Origin: CAZPZZ01 sp964591245
Lineage (GTDB): Bacteria; Acidobacteriota; Vicinamibacteria; Vicinamibacterales; UBA8438
Assembly (NCBI GenBank): GCA_964591245.1
Contig: CAZPZZ010000041.1
Span: 1-29,768 of the forward strand
Reading direction: 5' to 3'
DNA: 29,768 bases
Shown: one piece after another, positions 1-8,318 of the stretch
Layout of the letters: every line of letters starts with the position of its first letter
How positions within the stretch are numbered: the first letter of the stretch is position 1
Position numbers and translations under genes: made by a program
The notes under the pieces: generated by a model
What the model was told of the DNA's origin: nothing
What the model saw: the letters and a program-made list of their open reading frames with translations, nothing else
The model's database searches: none

Positions 1-1327
1 TATAGAGCGCGTCCTGTCGCGTCGTCATACCCCGACTTGACGCCACCCACGGCTTCGCCTGCGCAGTCCCGATATAGAACAACCCGAGATCCTGATCGTA
101 GCTGCCCGGGATCCAGGCATCACCGCCCGCACGCAAATACGGTGGCGTGTCTCCCCATGAGGCGTCGTTCGGATCACCCGGCAACGCTATTGTGGAGGTC
201 CGCCACAATTCCGCACCGGTATCCGGGTCATGACCGGTGATAAAGCAACTCTGCTCCGTGTATCGCTCGCAGCCGTTCGTACCCGTGATGACCACCCCAT
301 CCGCAATCACTGGACCCGCGTTCTGCCGAAAGCCCTGCGTATAGTCGGTCTTGACCGTGCGCCATGCTTCCGCTCCGGCGCGCGCATCCAGCGCCACAAT
401 CGCCGCGTCAGCCGTGGCAAGGAACACCTTGTCTCCGTAGAACGCCAGGGTACGCGTCGCCCCAGCCCGAGCATCCTCCGGAAGGCGCGCACGGTAGACC
501 CAGATGACGTCACCGGTGGCCGCATCAATCGCCTGGACCACATTCCCGGGGTTGGCCAAAAACATGATGCCATCGTGCACGAGGGGCGTCGTCTGGTTGT
601 TCCCCGGCCGGATCGAGATCGACCACGCGAGATTCAGGTCGGCCACGTTGTCGCGGGTCACCTGATCGAGCGGGCTATACCCGTGGCTGTTGCGTGTCCG
701 ACGCCAGCTCAACCAATCCTCCGGTGGAGGATCGGCGAGCATCGCATCGGTCACGGGCGTCAGTTCGTGCGGAACCTCCTGATTGACAAACCGCGAGGAT
801 CGCCGCCGCACTCGCTCACCTGCGCGCGCGGCGCGACGCACCTCAGACACGTCCGCCGCGTCGCCAATCATCACCCCGGCGTCCGCCGTCAAAATGCCGT
901 CACCAGGTACCGCACCGTTCGACTCCAGCAGATACGCGACGAGCCCGACGTATGCCGCATCGCTGAGCGACCCAGCTTGACCGGGGGGCATCTCATCACG
1001 CAGGTAGGCAAACAGTTCGTCGGTCGTCTGTCCTGCCCAACTGTTCAGGAACTCCACACCCGAGAGCGGCGGCGCATGCACCATCCCCTCAAGGGCCGAC
1101 CCATGACACTCGGCGCACTGCACGCCGTAGGCCGACCAACCGCTCACGGCCTGGCTCGTCGTAAATGCCCCATCCGCCGATGGAGCCTGAGCAGACGCAA
1201 CGAGCACACCCGGTCCGCCGGTTGAGATGCCTAGCAGGATCGGCGCCACCACCGCTATCCCACACAACACTCTTACGAACTGCGTTCCCAACCAACCTGA
1301 CCCGCCGCCGGAAGTTCCCTTCACCAT
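1..1327 (-). CDS. PQQ-dependent dehydrogenase with N-terminal cytochrome c domain (3' end outside window)
   Basis: A continuous minus-strand frame runs from an ATG at 1327 to the window edge (442 codons, no stop), so the C-terminus is missing. An AGGAG eight bases upstream supports the start. Residues about 17-47 form a hydrophobic export signal. A class I cytochrome c domain follows, with CAECH at 71-75 and an MPPG methionine ligand at 113-116. From about residue 204 (EDWLSWRRT, then YSPLDQVTRDNVADL) it matches the eight-bladed PQQ alcohol dehydrogenase propeller, with the GGDAWIPGSY and GTAQAKPW motifs near 401-427. Family knowledge: such enzymes oxidise alcohols or aldehydes in the periplasm and pass electrons to haem c. 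The adjacent-cysteine pair of methanol dehydrogenases is not seen; Cys353 and Cys361 lie in the propeller instead. In classical quinohaemoprotein ADHs the haem domain is C-terminal, so this order is reversed. Substrate unknown. The gene is divergent from the DUF418 gene. Confidence 0.9.
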   Translation of the reverse strand, partial: MVKGTSGGGSGWLGTQFVRVLCGIAVVAPILLGISTGGPGVLVASAQAPSADGAFTTSQAVSGWSAYGVQCAECHGSALEGMVHAPPLSGVEFLNSWAGQTTDELFAYLRDEMPPGQAGSLSDAAYVGLVAYLLESNGAVPGDGILTADAGVMIGDAADVSEVRRAARAGERVRRRSSRFVNQEVPHELTPVTDAMLADPPPEDWLSWRRTRNSHGYSPLDQVTRDNVADLNLAWSISIRPGNNQTTPLVHDGIMFLANPGNVVQAIDAATGDVIWVYRARLPEDARAGATRTLAFYGDKVFLATADAAIVALDARAGAEAWRTVKTDYTQGFRQNAGPVIADGVVITGTNGCERYTEQSCFITGHDPDTGAELWRTSTIALPGDPNDASWGDTPPYLRAGGDAWIPGSYDQDLGLFYIGTAQAKPWVASSRGMTTRQDALY

Positions 1328-1440
1328 GATGCGTGCTCCTGGATGCTGTCGGACAGGTTCTCCATACCGCGTGGCTGTCCGTGCCGCCCTTATATCACCA
1401 ACAGGGCGACGACGCTACCGGCTCACTTCCTGAGACCATA

Positions 1441-1469
1441 GAACGGGCCCGACGTGCTCCGGGCCGTTC
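1441..1469. repeat. Imperfect inverted repeat in a divergent promoter region
   Basis: GAACGG(G)CCCG pairs with CGGGCCGTTC across an eight-base loop, giving a ten-pair stem with one bulged G. It lies between the divergent starts at 1327 and 1506. A second, wider inverted repeat surrounds it: GTGGCTGTC at 1371-1379 and GACAGCCAC at 1479-1487. An operator or a transcript hairpin is possible; nothing here shows which. Confidence 0.35.
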
Positions 1470-1493
1470 GTACCGTGCGACAGCCACATGCCG

Positions 1494-1499
1494 TAATAT
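1494..1499 (+). promoter_or_regulatory. Putative -10 element (TAATAT) for a leaderless DUF418 transcript
   Basis: TAATAT ends six bases before the ATG at 1506, which places a standard transcription start at or next to the start codon. There is no Shine-Dalgarno sequence before that ATG. No convincing -35 box is seen. The reading as a leaderless promoter is inferred. Confidence 0.4.
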
Positions 1500-1505
1500 C
1501 GAGTG

Positions 1506-2723
1506 ATGGGATTGAACCCCATCGAGCGAAGCGCACGTATCGACGCAATTGACATCTTGCGCGGCTTCGCCCTGCTCGGCATCTTGCTACTCAACATTCT
1601 CGGATTCGGCCTGCACAGCGCCGGCTACTTCAACCCGCTCATTGCGATCGGTGAGACGGAGACGAGCCGCCTCCTCAACCTTGGCTCGTGGGCGTCAACG
1701 AGCGTCTTCTTCGAGGGCGCGATGCGTTGTCTCTTTTCACTGCTCTTCGGCGCGGGGGTTGTGCTCTTTACCAGGAAGCGAAAATCCGGGACAGGATGGC
1801 CATACGTCCGGCGACACGTCTGGCTGCTCGTCTTTGGCCTGATCGACACGTTCATCCTGCTCTGGCACGGCGACATCTTGATGGTCTACGCCGTGGCTGG
1901 CGTCCTCCTCTACCCACTCCGCAATTACTCTGCGCGCAGGCTGCTCATCACAAGTACCGTTCTCATGCTGCTAACAGGCCTAATCAACGCCGGATTGGCG
2001 TACGGCCTGAATCACGCCCGGATGACCGATGACGTCATCTGGACGGATTTCGAAAATCAGAACAACCCGCCGGAGGACTCGTACGACGCAGAACTCATGG
2101 CGCGAGGAGATAGTTACTCGAGCGCCTTCGCCTGGACCGCAGGTCATATGGTTGATTTTTTCCTGTTCGTCTATCCTGCGATGTTCTTACCAGATGCTCT
2201 GGCAATGATGATTTTCGGCATGGCGCTCTTCAAGCTCGACGCCTTTCATCTCTCCTGGTCGACGCGCGCCTACGTGACGCTCGCGGGAACCGGCTTCGGG
2301 GTGGGACTCATCACCAATCTGTGGGAACTTCAACTGGCACTCAGCTCCGAATTCGACCTGCTCTCAACGTTTCCACTATTTATCCCTACGTACCACGTCG
2401 GTCGTCTGGGAATGGGGTGTGGCTACCTCGGTGCCGTCATGCTGCTCTGCAAGCTCAACATCTTCTGCGGCCTGCGCGGCGCGCTCGCTGCCGTCGGGCG
2501 CTTGGCACTGACCAACTATCTGATGCAGTCACTGATCTGCTTAGTGATCTTCACCGGTTGGGGATTCGCTCTCGTCGGAACCTTCGAGCGCTGGCAGCTA
2601 TATCCGCTGGTCGTCGCCATCTGGGCCTTCCAGCTCTGGTTCAGTTCCTGGTGGCTTTCGCACTATCGATTTGGCCCGACCGAATGGCTGTGGCGAACGC
2701 TCACATATGGCCATCGACCGTGA
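1506..2723 (+). CDS. DUF418 family multipass membrane protein (YeiB-like)
   Basis: The 405-residue protein opens with the family signature RIDAIDILRGFALLGILLLNI and contains about ten hydrophobic segments. The C-terminal DUF418 block (GRLALTNYLMQS, then a final region with FGPTEWLWRTLTYG) is clear, and the length is normal for the family. These are inner-membrane proteins; E. coli YeiB is the best-known relative and its role is unsettled, with transport suggested by association only. A GTG three bases upstream (1503) is an alternative start, but ATG at 1506 sits at the right distance from a TAATAT box for leaderless translation. The gene stands alone, divergent from the cytochrome-PQQ dehydrogenase. 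Family assignment is firm; function is not known. Confidence 0.9.
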   Translation: MGLNPIERSARIDAIDILRGFALLGILLLNILGFGLHSAGYFNPLIAIGETETSRLLNLGSWASTSVFFEGAMRCLFSLLFGAGVVLFTRKRKSGTGWPYVRRHVWLLVFGLIDTFILLWHGDILMVYAVAGVLLYPLRNYSARRLLITSTVLMLLTGLINAGLAYGLNHARMTDDVIWTDFENQNNPPEDSYDAELMARGDSYSSAFAWTAGHMVDFFLFVYPAMFLPDALAMMIFGMALFKLDAFHLSWSTRAYVTLAGTGFGVGLITNLWELQLALSSEFDLLSTFPLFIPTYHVGRLGMGCGYLGAVMLLCKLNIFCGLRGALAAVGRLALTNYLMQSLICLVIFTGWGFALVGTFERWQLYPLVVAIWAFQLWFSSWWLSHYRFGPTEWLWRTLTYGHRP

Positions 2724-2976
2724 ACCGCCCCGAAAATATGCGACCAGGTTATAGCCACTGGGACAATCCGTTGAACCATACGGCGTTCCAAAAAACTAAT
2801 GCGACGCTAGACGCGTACTTCAGATTCCGCTTCGCCGACTCGTGACATCGATGGGCACATCGCTGCCAGGACGGTCTTGCACACGAACGCCACGACGACG
2901 GCCACGGAGGAGCGTTCCGGTACATTGTGAGCCCGCGTCGCAATGGATCCGGCGAGCTCCAATCCGTCATGCCGTG

Positions 2977-3398
2977 TCACTTCGCCAGCCGCGGAACAAT
3001 GTCATGGAGCCCCTTCATAATTTGATCAGCTGAAACTGAATTGTTCGTAAACTCAATCCACGTATCAAGTGGAACACCCTGAACGGCGGCCTCCTCAAGA
3101 CACAAAGCGAACTCCGGACGCTGACGGCCCCTAGACGCATACCAAGCGGACGCCAAACGCGTTCTGGCGTCAACGGTCGACACGTCATCCTGTTGCTTGG
3201 CGGTAACCGAAGCAAGGGTGACCTGAACGATACCGTCACCGTGTAGGATGCCGTGCCCCGTCGCATTCAACACTCGGCAGTCACTCTCAGTAGCGCGCGT
3301 TACGAGCCAGTCACGGAATTCCACGAAATGCGCCTCGGTCAGCACCGATTCCCCTCCGATCCCCGTGCGCACGCAAGTTGAGCGCTCCTTCAACAAAG
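2977..3398 (-). pseudogene. C-terminal part of the DUF115/MptE-like protein, displaced by a frameshift
   Basis: This is the continuation of the gene at 3390-4559 in the next frame. It encodes about 140 residues beginning ALLKERSTCVRTG, then LTEAHFVEFRDWL and RVLNATGHGILHG, the C-terminal DUF115 region where the conserved NAT-G-I segment lies, and ends PRLAK. No start codon or ribosome site of its own is convincing; an ATG at 3462 begins inside the overlap and gives a non-homologous leader. One extra C in the run CCCCC at 3399-3403 would restore a single protein of about 527 residues. There are no other stops, so the lesion looks recent or is a homopolymer sequencing error. Confidence 0.75.
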
Positions 3399-4559
3399 CC
3401 CCCAATACTCTACCCGGTCTGCTGTCGGCGCCCACTCCGACTCGTAGATCGTATTTCTGCAATAGAACACGCCATCAGTAAATGCAAGGTCTGCCCCGAC
3501 GAACACCACCGGATCACATCCCATCCGGCACGCAAGATCGAACGTGGACGTGAGTACGGACCCCCACGTCTGTAGGCGTGCATGGTCTGCTCCGTGTTCC
3601 GTCAACCACGGCCACGGCTGGTGGTCACTCACACGGAAAATGAAGCACCGTCCACAGAATTGATCAAACGTCTCAGGCGTGATGCTGCTTTCGGCCACGA
3701 GCCACATACCTTCGGTATCCGGCAGATCGCAGAGATGTCGCGCGTTGCACTCTTGTGGGTCAACCGCTACTACCAAGTGAGGTCTTATACCCGCCGCCAG
3801 CAGTGGCCTGACGGCAGTGTCGACCGCCACAACAAGCACCCGCTCCTGTAGCCCAGAAAGCACCTCCAGGTCCTTGTCCAGCGACGGTCCTGCTCCGACC
3901 ACCACCGCAGGGGTCCCAGCAAATGCCCCGAACAATTCCGACACCTCGCCCTCTGCCGCAATCACCGGAAGGTTCCGGATGGTGTTCAGGAGATATACCC
4001 CTGCAAACCGAAGGCGAGCCTCGGCGTTCGCCCTGGTGCCTGTTTCCGCATTCCGACGCGCATCCTGGAAAACTCGTTCAACTAGGTCCCTGGCCCGACG
4101 GACCTCGGCCGGTGTTTCTCGTTCAAACACCGCTGAAACCAACAGTCCAGGCGGCTCAGCTCCCGTCTTCATCAGCTTCCACGCCTCGGCAACCCCTTCG
4201 TAATCCGGCCCCACCAGGTGTGTCAAGCGGCCCGTATTAACCCAGTCCGACCAGTCTCGACGAGCTCGCATCGGCCCGATCGTTGCGGGGCACACCTCAA
4301 ACGCAAGCACCTTCGTCACGTCGCTGCGCCGCTCAATTGCGTCGAGGACGTAGCCCAACCCAAGTCCGACCACGATCACGAGATCAGGGTCACCGGCGGA
4401 AAACAACGGCGCAACCAGACGACCGGCTTCTTCCAGCGGATTTCGGCGGCTGTGAAGCAAAACCGTTCGGTGGTCATCGAAACGGAGGAGCAGAGACTGA
4501 AATTCGCCCGAAGCTTCCGTTTCTACGGTGAGTCGTTCCGCTACGGGCGCTGTCGACAT
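3390..4559 (-). CDS. DUF115 (6-hydroxymethylpterin pyrophosphokinase MptE-like) protein, frameshifted near its 3' end
   Basis: The 389-residue frame carries an N-terminal Rossmann-like region (VIVVGLGLGYVLDAI at 61-75) and the DUF115 core: VVGAGPSLDKDLEVL at 220-234, VVAVDTAVRPLLAAGIRPHLVVAVDPQ at 243-269 and FVGADLAFTDG at 353-363. Family knowledge: DUF115 proteins include the archaeal pterin diphosphokinase MptE and bacterial Maf-type motility-associated factors linked to flagellin or surface glycosylation; which applies here cannot be told, and no flagellar or pterin genes are nearby. The start is ATG 4559 with a GAGAGGG about 12 bases upstream, a rather long spacing. After Gly387 the frame ends within two codons, while the expected C-terminal region continues in the next frame (2977-3398). 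Confidence 0.8.
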   Translation of the reverse strand: MSTAPVAERLTVETEASGEFQSLLLRFDDHRTVLLHSRRNPLEEAGRLVAPLFSAGDPDLVIVVGLGLGYVLDAIERRSDVTKVLAFEVCPATIGPMRARRDWSDWVNTGRLTHLVGPDYEGVAEAWKLMKTGAEPPGLLVSAVFERETPAEVRRARDLVERVFQDARRNAETGTRANAEARLRFAGVYLLNTIRNLPVIAAEGEVSELFGAFAGTPAVVVGAGPSLDKDLEVLSGLQERVLVVAVDTAVRPLLAAGIRPHLVVAVDPQECNARHLCDLPDTEGMWLVAESSITPETFDQFCGRCFIFRVSDHQPWPWLTEHGADHARLQTWGSVLTSTFDLACRMGCDPVVFVGADLAFTDGVFYCRNTIYESEWAPTADRVEYWGLC

Positions 4560-4870
4560 ATCGTTGCTTCACCCTCTCGTTAAGCGTGACGGACCTGCGG
4601 CTAGAAACAGTCCGGTGTATGGAAGAAGCAAGATCTGCGCCATCGCGGCTGGAGGAAAGCAATAGAACCCCAGCGAACTCCACTGGTGGCCCTAGGCATC
4701 ATCACACTCACCACCTACCAAGGGCACCACCGAAACCAGTACCCGAAGACAGCAGTGTTGTTATTCCGACTTGAGCGTCGAATCGCTGACACCGGAAAGC
4801 AGGGCGATGTAATAAACGCGTTGAGCTGAGGCCAGTCGCGCCCCGAACGTCCTCTAAGGCCACAGCCGAA
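4560..4870. other. Intergenic region with no recognised gene
   Basis: These 311 bases lie between the 3' end of the propeller gene and the start of the DUF115 gene, both on the minus strand. Short frames on either strand have no family features and no ribosome site. It must hold the DUF115 promoter, but I see no clear hexamers or terminator stem. Confidence 0.5.
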
Positions 4871-6238
4871 TCAGTCGTAATCCTCCGCCGCCAGCGACAG
4901 GCGCACGACCTCCGCGTCGTTTCGCGCGACAACGTGCTGATTCGCAAACGCCGGATGGGCCCAGAGCACCGCGCGGTCATCCCACCGGCCGGACGCGCCT
5001 CCACGGGTGCGGGTGTTCGGCTGCAGTAACAGCGTGCGATCGATCTCCTCGTATCCCGTCGGCGAAAAACGAGCGATCACCAATTCACCCGTCTCGTTGA
5101 CGACAAACCAGCGGCTCCCGTTCTGCACCAGGTAGGAATTCGCCCACCGTTCGTGCGGCGTCAATTGATCGGTCGACCAAAGGCGCTCGCCGGTCGCAGC
5201 GTCAAGGCCCCGAAATTCCCCGTAACTGCTCAGGCCGTACATTGCGTCACCGACGAGTACTGGCGTCGACAAGGTGGCTCCCTGCGGCGGACGGTCCGTC
5301 CGGTTCGGGTTCACCCCTTCCCACAGCAATCGTGCGGCCGGCCGGTCCGGATTCAACGCGAGCATAAGACCGCCATTCTCTACCTGGGTTACCAGAAGGT
5401 AACGACCATTCCACACCGGCGTCCCGATCGTCAGACCGCTCGGGACGGGAAAGTCATACTGCCACCAGATCTCCCCGGTCTCGGGGTCGAGCGACGTCAC
5501 GGCCGCCGCGTGCCACACGATCAACTGCCGCACTCCGCCCGCGGTAATCACGATCGGTGAGGAATAGCCCGGCTCAGAGGTGGTTTCAATCGCGCGCCAC
5601 ACCTCGTCCCCGGTTTCGCGGTCAAACGCCATGACCATGGCATCCGGCTCGCCGCCGAGCAGCACAATCAAATGATCTCCCTCGACCAGTGGAGATTGGG
5701 AAACACCGAAGACCGGCACTGTCACGCCGTATTCGGCAACGGTATCAACCCGCCAGACTAGATCTCCGGTGACAGTGTCAAAACACGAGAGCATCCCGGC
5801 AGCCCCCAAGATATAGACATGGTCACCAGTGACCGTGGGCGTCGCCCGGGGACCCGTCGCAAATTTGACATGGATATTGCGGTACGCGGCCGGCCATTCC
5901 TGCGTCCAGAGCTGTTCCCCGCTCTCCTCATCCAACACGACGAGACGCTCGTGACCGTCCATCGTACGGCTGCCTGGCGTCTCCTCGTAGTCGAGTACGT
6001 AGACACGACCATCCGCAACGGCCGGGCCAGCGAATCCACCACGGATAGGCACTCGCCACTTCACCATCAGCCCTTCATCCGCGAAGCGCTCGATGAGGCC
6101 GGTGTCACTCCATATGGCGTTCCGCTCCACGCCGCGCCACTGCGGCCAGTCCTCCGCATCGAGCGAGATTGTCGCCACACCGATAGCGACACACATGATG
6201 GCAGCAACGTTCAGGCTCAGGGCATGACGATCAGGCAT
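4871..6238 (-). CDS. Secreted PQQ-like beta-propeller repeat protein
   Basis: The 455-residue protein begins at ATG 6238, supported by GGAG eight bases upstream; the open frame extends 94 codons further but that part has no signal-like or conserved sequence. Residues about 8-28 are an export signal, followed at once by EDWPQWRG, the hallmark opening of secreted PQQ-like propellers in Acidobacteria, Planctomycetes and Verrucomicrobia. Repeated blade motifs of the type VxxLDxxTGExxW recur (LVVLDEESGEQLW, SCFDTVTGDLVW, MAFDRETGDEVW, TSLDPETGEIWW, RGLDAATGERLW). The fold resembles BamB and PQQ enzymes, but the PQQ catalytic Asp and Trp-docking motifs are not evident, so it is probably a binding or scaffold protein rather than a dehydrogenase. 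It is divergent from the amidohydrolase and shares its 396-base upstream region. Function unknown. Confidence 0.85.
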   Translation of the reverse strand: MPDRHALSLNVAAIMCVAIGVATISLDAEDWPQWRGVERNAIWSDTGLIERFADEGLMVKWRVPIRGGFAGPAVADGRVYVLDYEETPGSRTMDGHERLVVLDEESGEQLWTQEWPAAYRNIHVKFATGPRATPTVTGDHVYILGAAGMLSCFDTVTGDLVWRVDTVAEYGVTVPVFGVSQSPLVEGDHLIVLLGGEPDAMVMAFDRETGDEVWRAIETTSEPGYSSPIVITAGGVRQLIVWHAAAVTSLDPETGEIWWQYDFPVPSGLTIGTPVWNGRYLLVTQVENGGLMLALNPDRPAARLLWEGVNPNRTDRPPQGATLSTPVLVGDAMYGLSSYGEFRGLDAATGERLWSTDQLTPHERWANSYLVQNGSRWFVVNETGELVIARFSPTGYEEIDRTLLLQPNTRTRGGASGRWDDRAVLWAHPAFANQHVVARNDAEVVRLSLAAEDYD

Positions 6239-6634
6239 CCGTTCACTCCACGTAGTTTGCACACGATTCTGGTTGGACAGACTACTGCCCTCACGAGCTC
6301 CGCTCAACGGCTCGCTCATCTCCGTTGCCACGGCCAACAAGAAAAGGTGCCCGTGCCGACGGCGCGCCGTCGGCAGTATACAAGCCAGACCTTCGGAGTG
6401 ACTGAGTATCTCGTGTTGGGTCCTGACGTGAACCACCAAGGAGGTCCGGTACTTCCGCCGCTCGAAGTGACCGCAACGGACGTGGTACCCTGCGCGAGAA
6501 GCAGACAAACTGGACGCCACGTAGATCGGTCCAAGCCGGTACGAATTGGACCAAACCCTTTAGGACTGCAGATCAAGAACACAGCGGAAGTGGCTCTTCC
6601 GCCGCGAAAGACCAAAGAAAGCGAAGGTGGGGTG
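6239..6634. other. Divergent intergenic region (propeller / amidohydrolase)
   Basis: These 396 bases separate two divergently read secreted-protein genes and contain the 22-bp palindrome at 6354-6375. Both long frames that cross it (the upward extensions of the two genes) lack signal peptides and conserved sequence, so I treat it as non-coding. An orphan AAGGAGGT at 6438-6445 has no start codon at a useful distance. Confidence 0.55.
6354..6375. repeat. Perfect 22-bp palindrome, putative operator or hairpin
   Basis: The half-site TGCCGACGGCG is followed directly by its exact reverse complement CGCCGTCGGCA, with no spacer. It lies 116 bases before the propeller start and 260 bases before the amidohydrolase start. 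A palindrome with no central gap is a poor hairpin loop and a good dimer-binding site, so a shared operator for both genes is my preferred reading. No regulator gene is adjacent. Confidence 0.6.
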
Positions 6635-8026
6635 ATGTCCTCCAGAAAACTGCCAACTACAATCTGCGCCGCTATCACGACAACGATCGTCTGGGCCTCG
6701 GTCGGCTCCGCAATAGCGCAGACGTTCGACGGGGCGGCAGACTCCCAACCTGCTCGGGCAGATCTCGCCATTGTGGGCGGCCTATTGCTCGATGGCCACG
6801 AGGGCCCGCCCATGCCTGGAGCCCTGGTCCTCATCAACGATGATCGGATTGTCGCGGTCGGCAGCCGCAACACACTTGAGATACCAGCCGGGGCCGACGT
6901 GGTCGATGCCACGGGCATGACCATCCTCCCCGGACTCATAGACGTCCACGTTCACCTGGATATCCTGGGTCACTCCGACTACCAGCACTGGCACGGACGC
7001 TACCGTGACCGGTACGCGGACACCATGGAAATCTCCGCACGACAGCTTCTTCTAAGCGGCGTTACCACCGCGGTCGATCTGGCCGGTCAGCCAGAAGCCC
7101 TCATTCCACTCATCGCACGTATTGAAAGGGGCGACATCCCGGGTCCCCGCGTGGTCGCAAGCATGGGATGGCTGACGAACTGGCCGGAGGAGCAGGTGGC
7201 ACGTCATCACCGACGCTCCCACACAATCAACGTACGCACGATCGAGGAAGCCCGTACAGCCGCGCGTACGGCGATCTCACAGGGTGCCGGAATTCTCAAG
7301 GTACACACCGGACTGACCGAGGGCCAGTTACTGGCAATCCGAGAAGAAGCCGACGCGGCAAACATCAAAATCACCGGCCATGTGGGAAATCGCCACGACC
7401 TCCTCATGCGAATCCGGTCCGGGCAAGACGGCATCGAGCACCTGGCGCTCGGCGCAGGAGCACACCCCAGCATTTCACCGGAAGTCATCGAAGGCCTCAT
7501 AGAACAACGAACCTACGTCATCCCCACCATGATCCAGACAATGATTCAGGGACGTGCCGCCGCCTGGCCCGATTGGCGAGACAATCGACGCGCCCGAGGC
7601 CTGACCCCACCAGAGATCTGGGCGGATATCCGGCAGAGCATCGAACACCCTCGCCGATTCGGCTATTTCGGTGGCAGCTTACGCGGACGACGCATGCAGG
7701 ACATGGGAACAAAGTTACGTCAACTCCGAGACGCCGGCGTTCGCCTGCTCGTCGGCACCGATGCAGGAACACCGCTCAATTTCCACACAGATGCCACCTG
7801 GCAGGAGATGGACTTGATGGTGGAATACGGCATCCCGGCGATAGAGGTCCTGGCCACGGCCACGCGTCGCAATGCGGAGTATCTCGGTCGTGGAGACGAG
7901 TTGGGCACGATCACCCGCGGGAAGCTCGCCGACATCATTATCGTGGACGGAAACCCACTCCTGAGCATGCGCGATCTACGCCACGTGGTCACCGTCATAA
8001 AAGGAGGCCACGTCTACACACCATAA
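6635..8026 (+). CDS. Secreted amidohydrolase family protein (imidazolonepropionase/prolidase-like)
   Basis: The 463-residue protein starts at ATG 6635 with GAAGG seven bases upstream and has a signal peptide ending near SAIAQ (24-28). It is a complete metal-dependent amidohydrolase: GLIDVHVH with His105 and His107, the probable carboxylated Lys222 in GILKVHTG, His249 in TGHVG, His269 in IEHL and Asp376 in GTDAGTP. The C-terminal small beta-domain (GTITRGKLADIIIVDGNPL) is intact. Family knowledge: these exported relatives of imidazolonepropionase and Xaa-Pro dipeptidase hydrolyse cyclic amides or dipeptides; the substrate cannot be read from sequence. The longer open frame upstream lacks any conserved sequence. 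It faces away from the propeller gene and is followed 292 bases later by the second PQQ dehydrogenase on the same strand. Confidence 0.92.
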   Translation: MSSRKLPTTICAAITTTIVWASVGSAIAQTFDGAADSQPARADLAIVGGLLLDGHEGPPMPGALVLINDDRIVAVGSRNTLEIPAGADVVDATGMTILPGLIDVHVHLDILGHSDYQHWHGRYRDRYADTMEISARQLLLSGVTTAVDLAGQPEALIPLIARIERGDIPGPRVVASMGWLTNWPEEQVARHHRRSHTINVRTIEEARTAARTAISQGAGILKVHTGLTEGQLLAIREEADAANIKITGHVGNRHDLLMRIRSGQDGIEHLALGAGAHPSISPEVIEGLIEQRTYVIPTMIQTMIQGRAAAWPDWRDNRRARGLTPPEIWADIRQSIEHPRRFGYFGGSLRGRRMQDMGTKLRQLRDAGVRLLVGTDAGTPLNFHTDATWQEMDLMVEYGIPAIEVLATATRRNAEYLGRGDELGTITRGKLADIIIVDGNPLLSMRDLRHVVTVIKGGHVYTP

Positions 8027-8318
8027 AATTCACGAAATCTTAGCGTGCCGGGAACGCCAGTGGCAGTTACCTTCACCTACGGTCGCTACTCCGACAGCAT
8101 GACCTTCACGATTTCTTGAACCCGCCTCCGACCATCAGTACACCAGGCAAGCGGCCTCACAGGCGAACGGCGTCAGAGGAACCACAGTACGCGATAATGA
8201 GATACGCAAACGACTGCAGACACAGTATCGTTTCCCAGATCGACAAACTCACGGTATTGATGTTGGGCCCAGCCCAGTGAACCGGAAACAACGGACGGGC
8301 CGACTGGAGCAATCAGCG

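Noticed and set aside
230..1225. Long plus-strand open frame of 331 codons
   Set aside because: It is the antisense shadow of the cytochrome-PQQ dehydrogenase. The minus strand shows clear family motifs; this frame is Arg/His-rich and matches nothing.
6438..6445. Perfect AAGGAGGT Shine-Dalgarno-like sequence
   Set aside because: No ATG, GTG or TTG lies five to twelve bases downstream on the plus strand, so it does not serve a gene.
5819..6634. 271-codon upstream extension of the amidohydrolase frame
   Set aside because: It runs through the propeller gene in antisense and lacks conserved sequence. The signal peptide and ribosome site fix the start at 6635.
7168..8043. 291-codon plus-strand frame overlapping the amidohydrolase
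   Set aside because: It is a +1 shadow rich in Arg, His and Pro. The amidohydrolase frame holds all the metal-ligand motifs.
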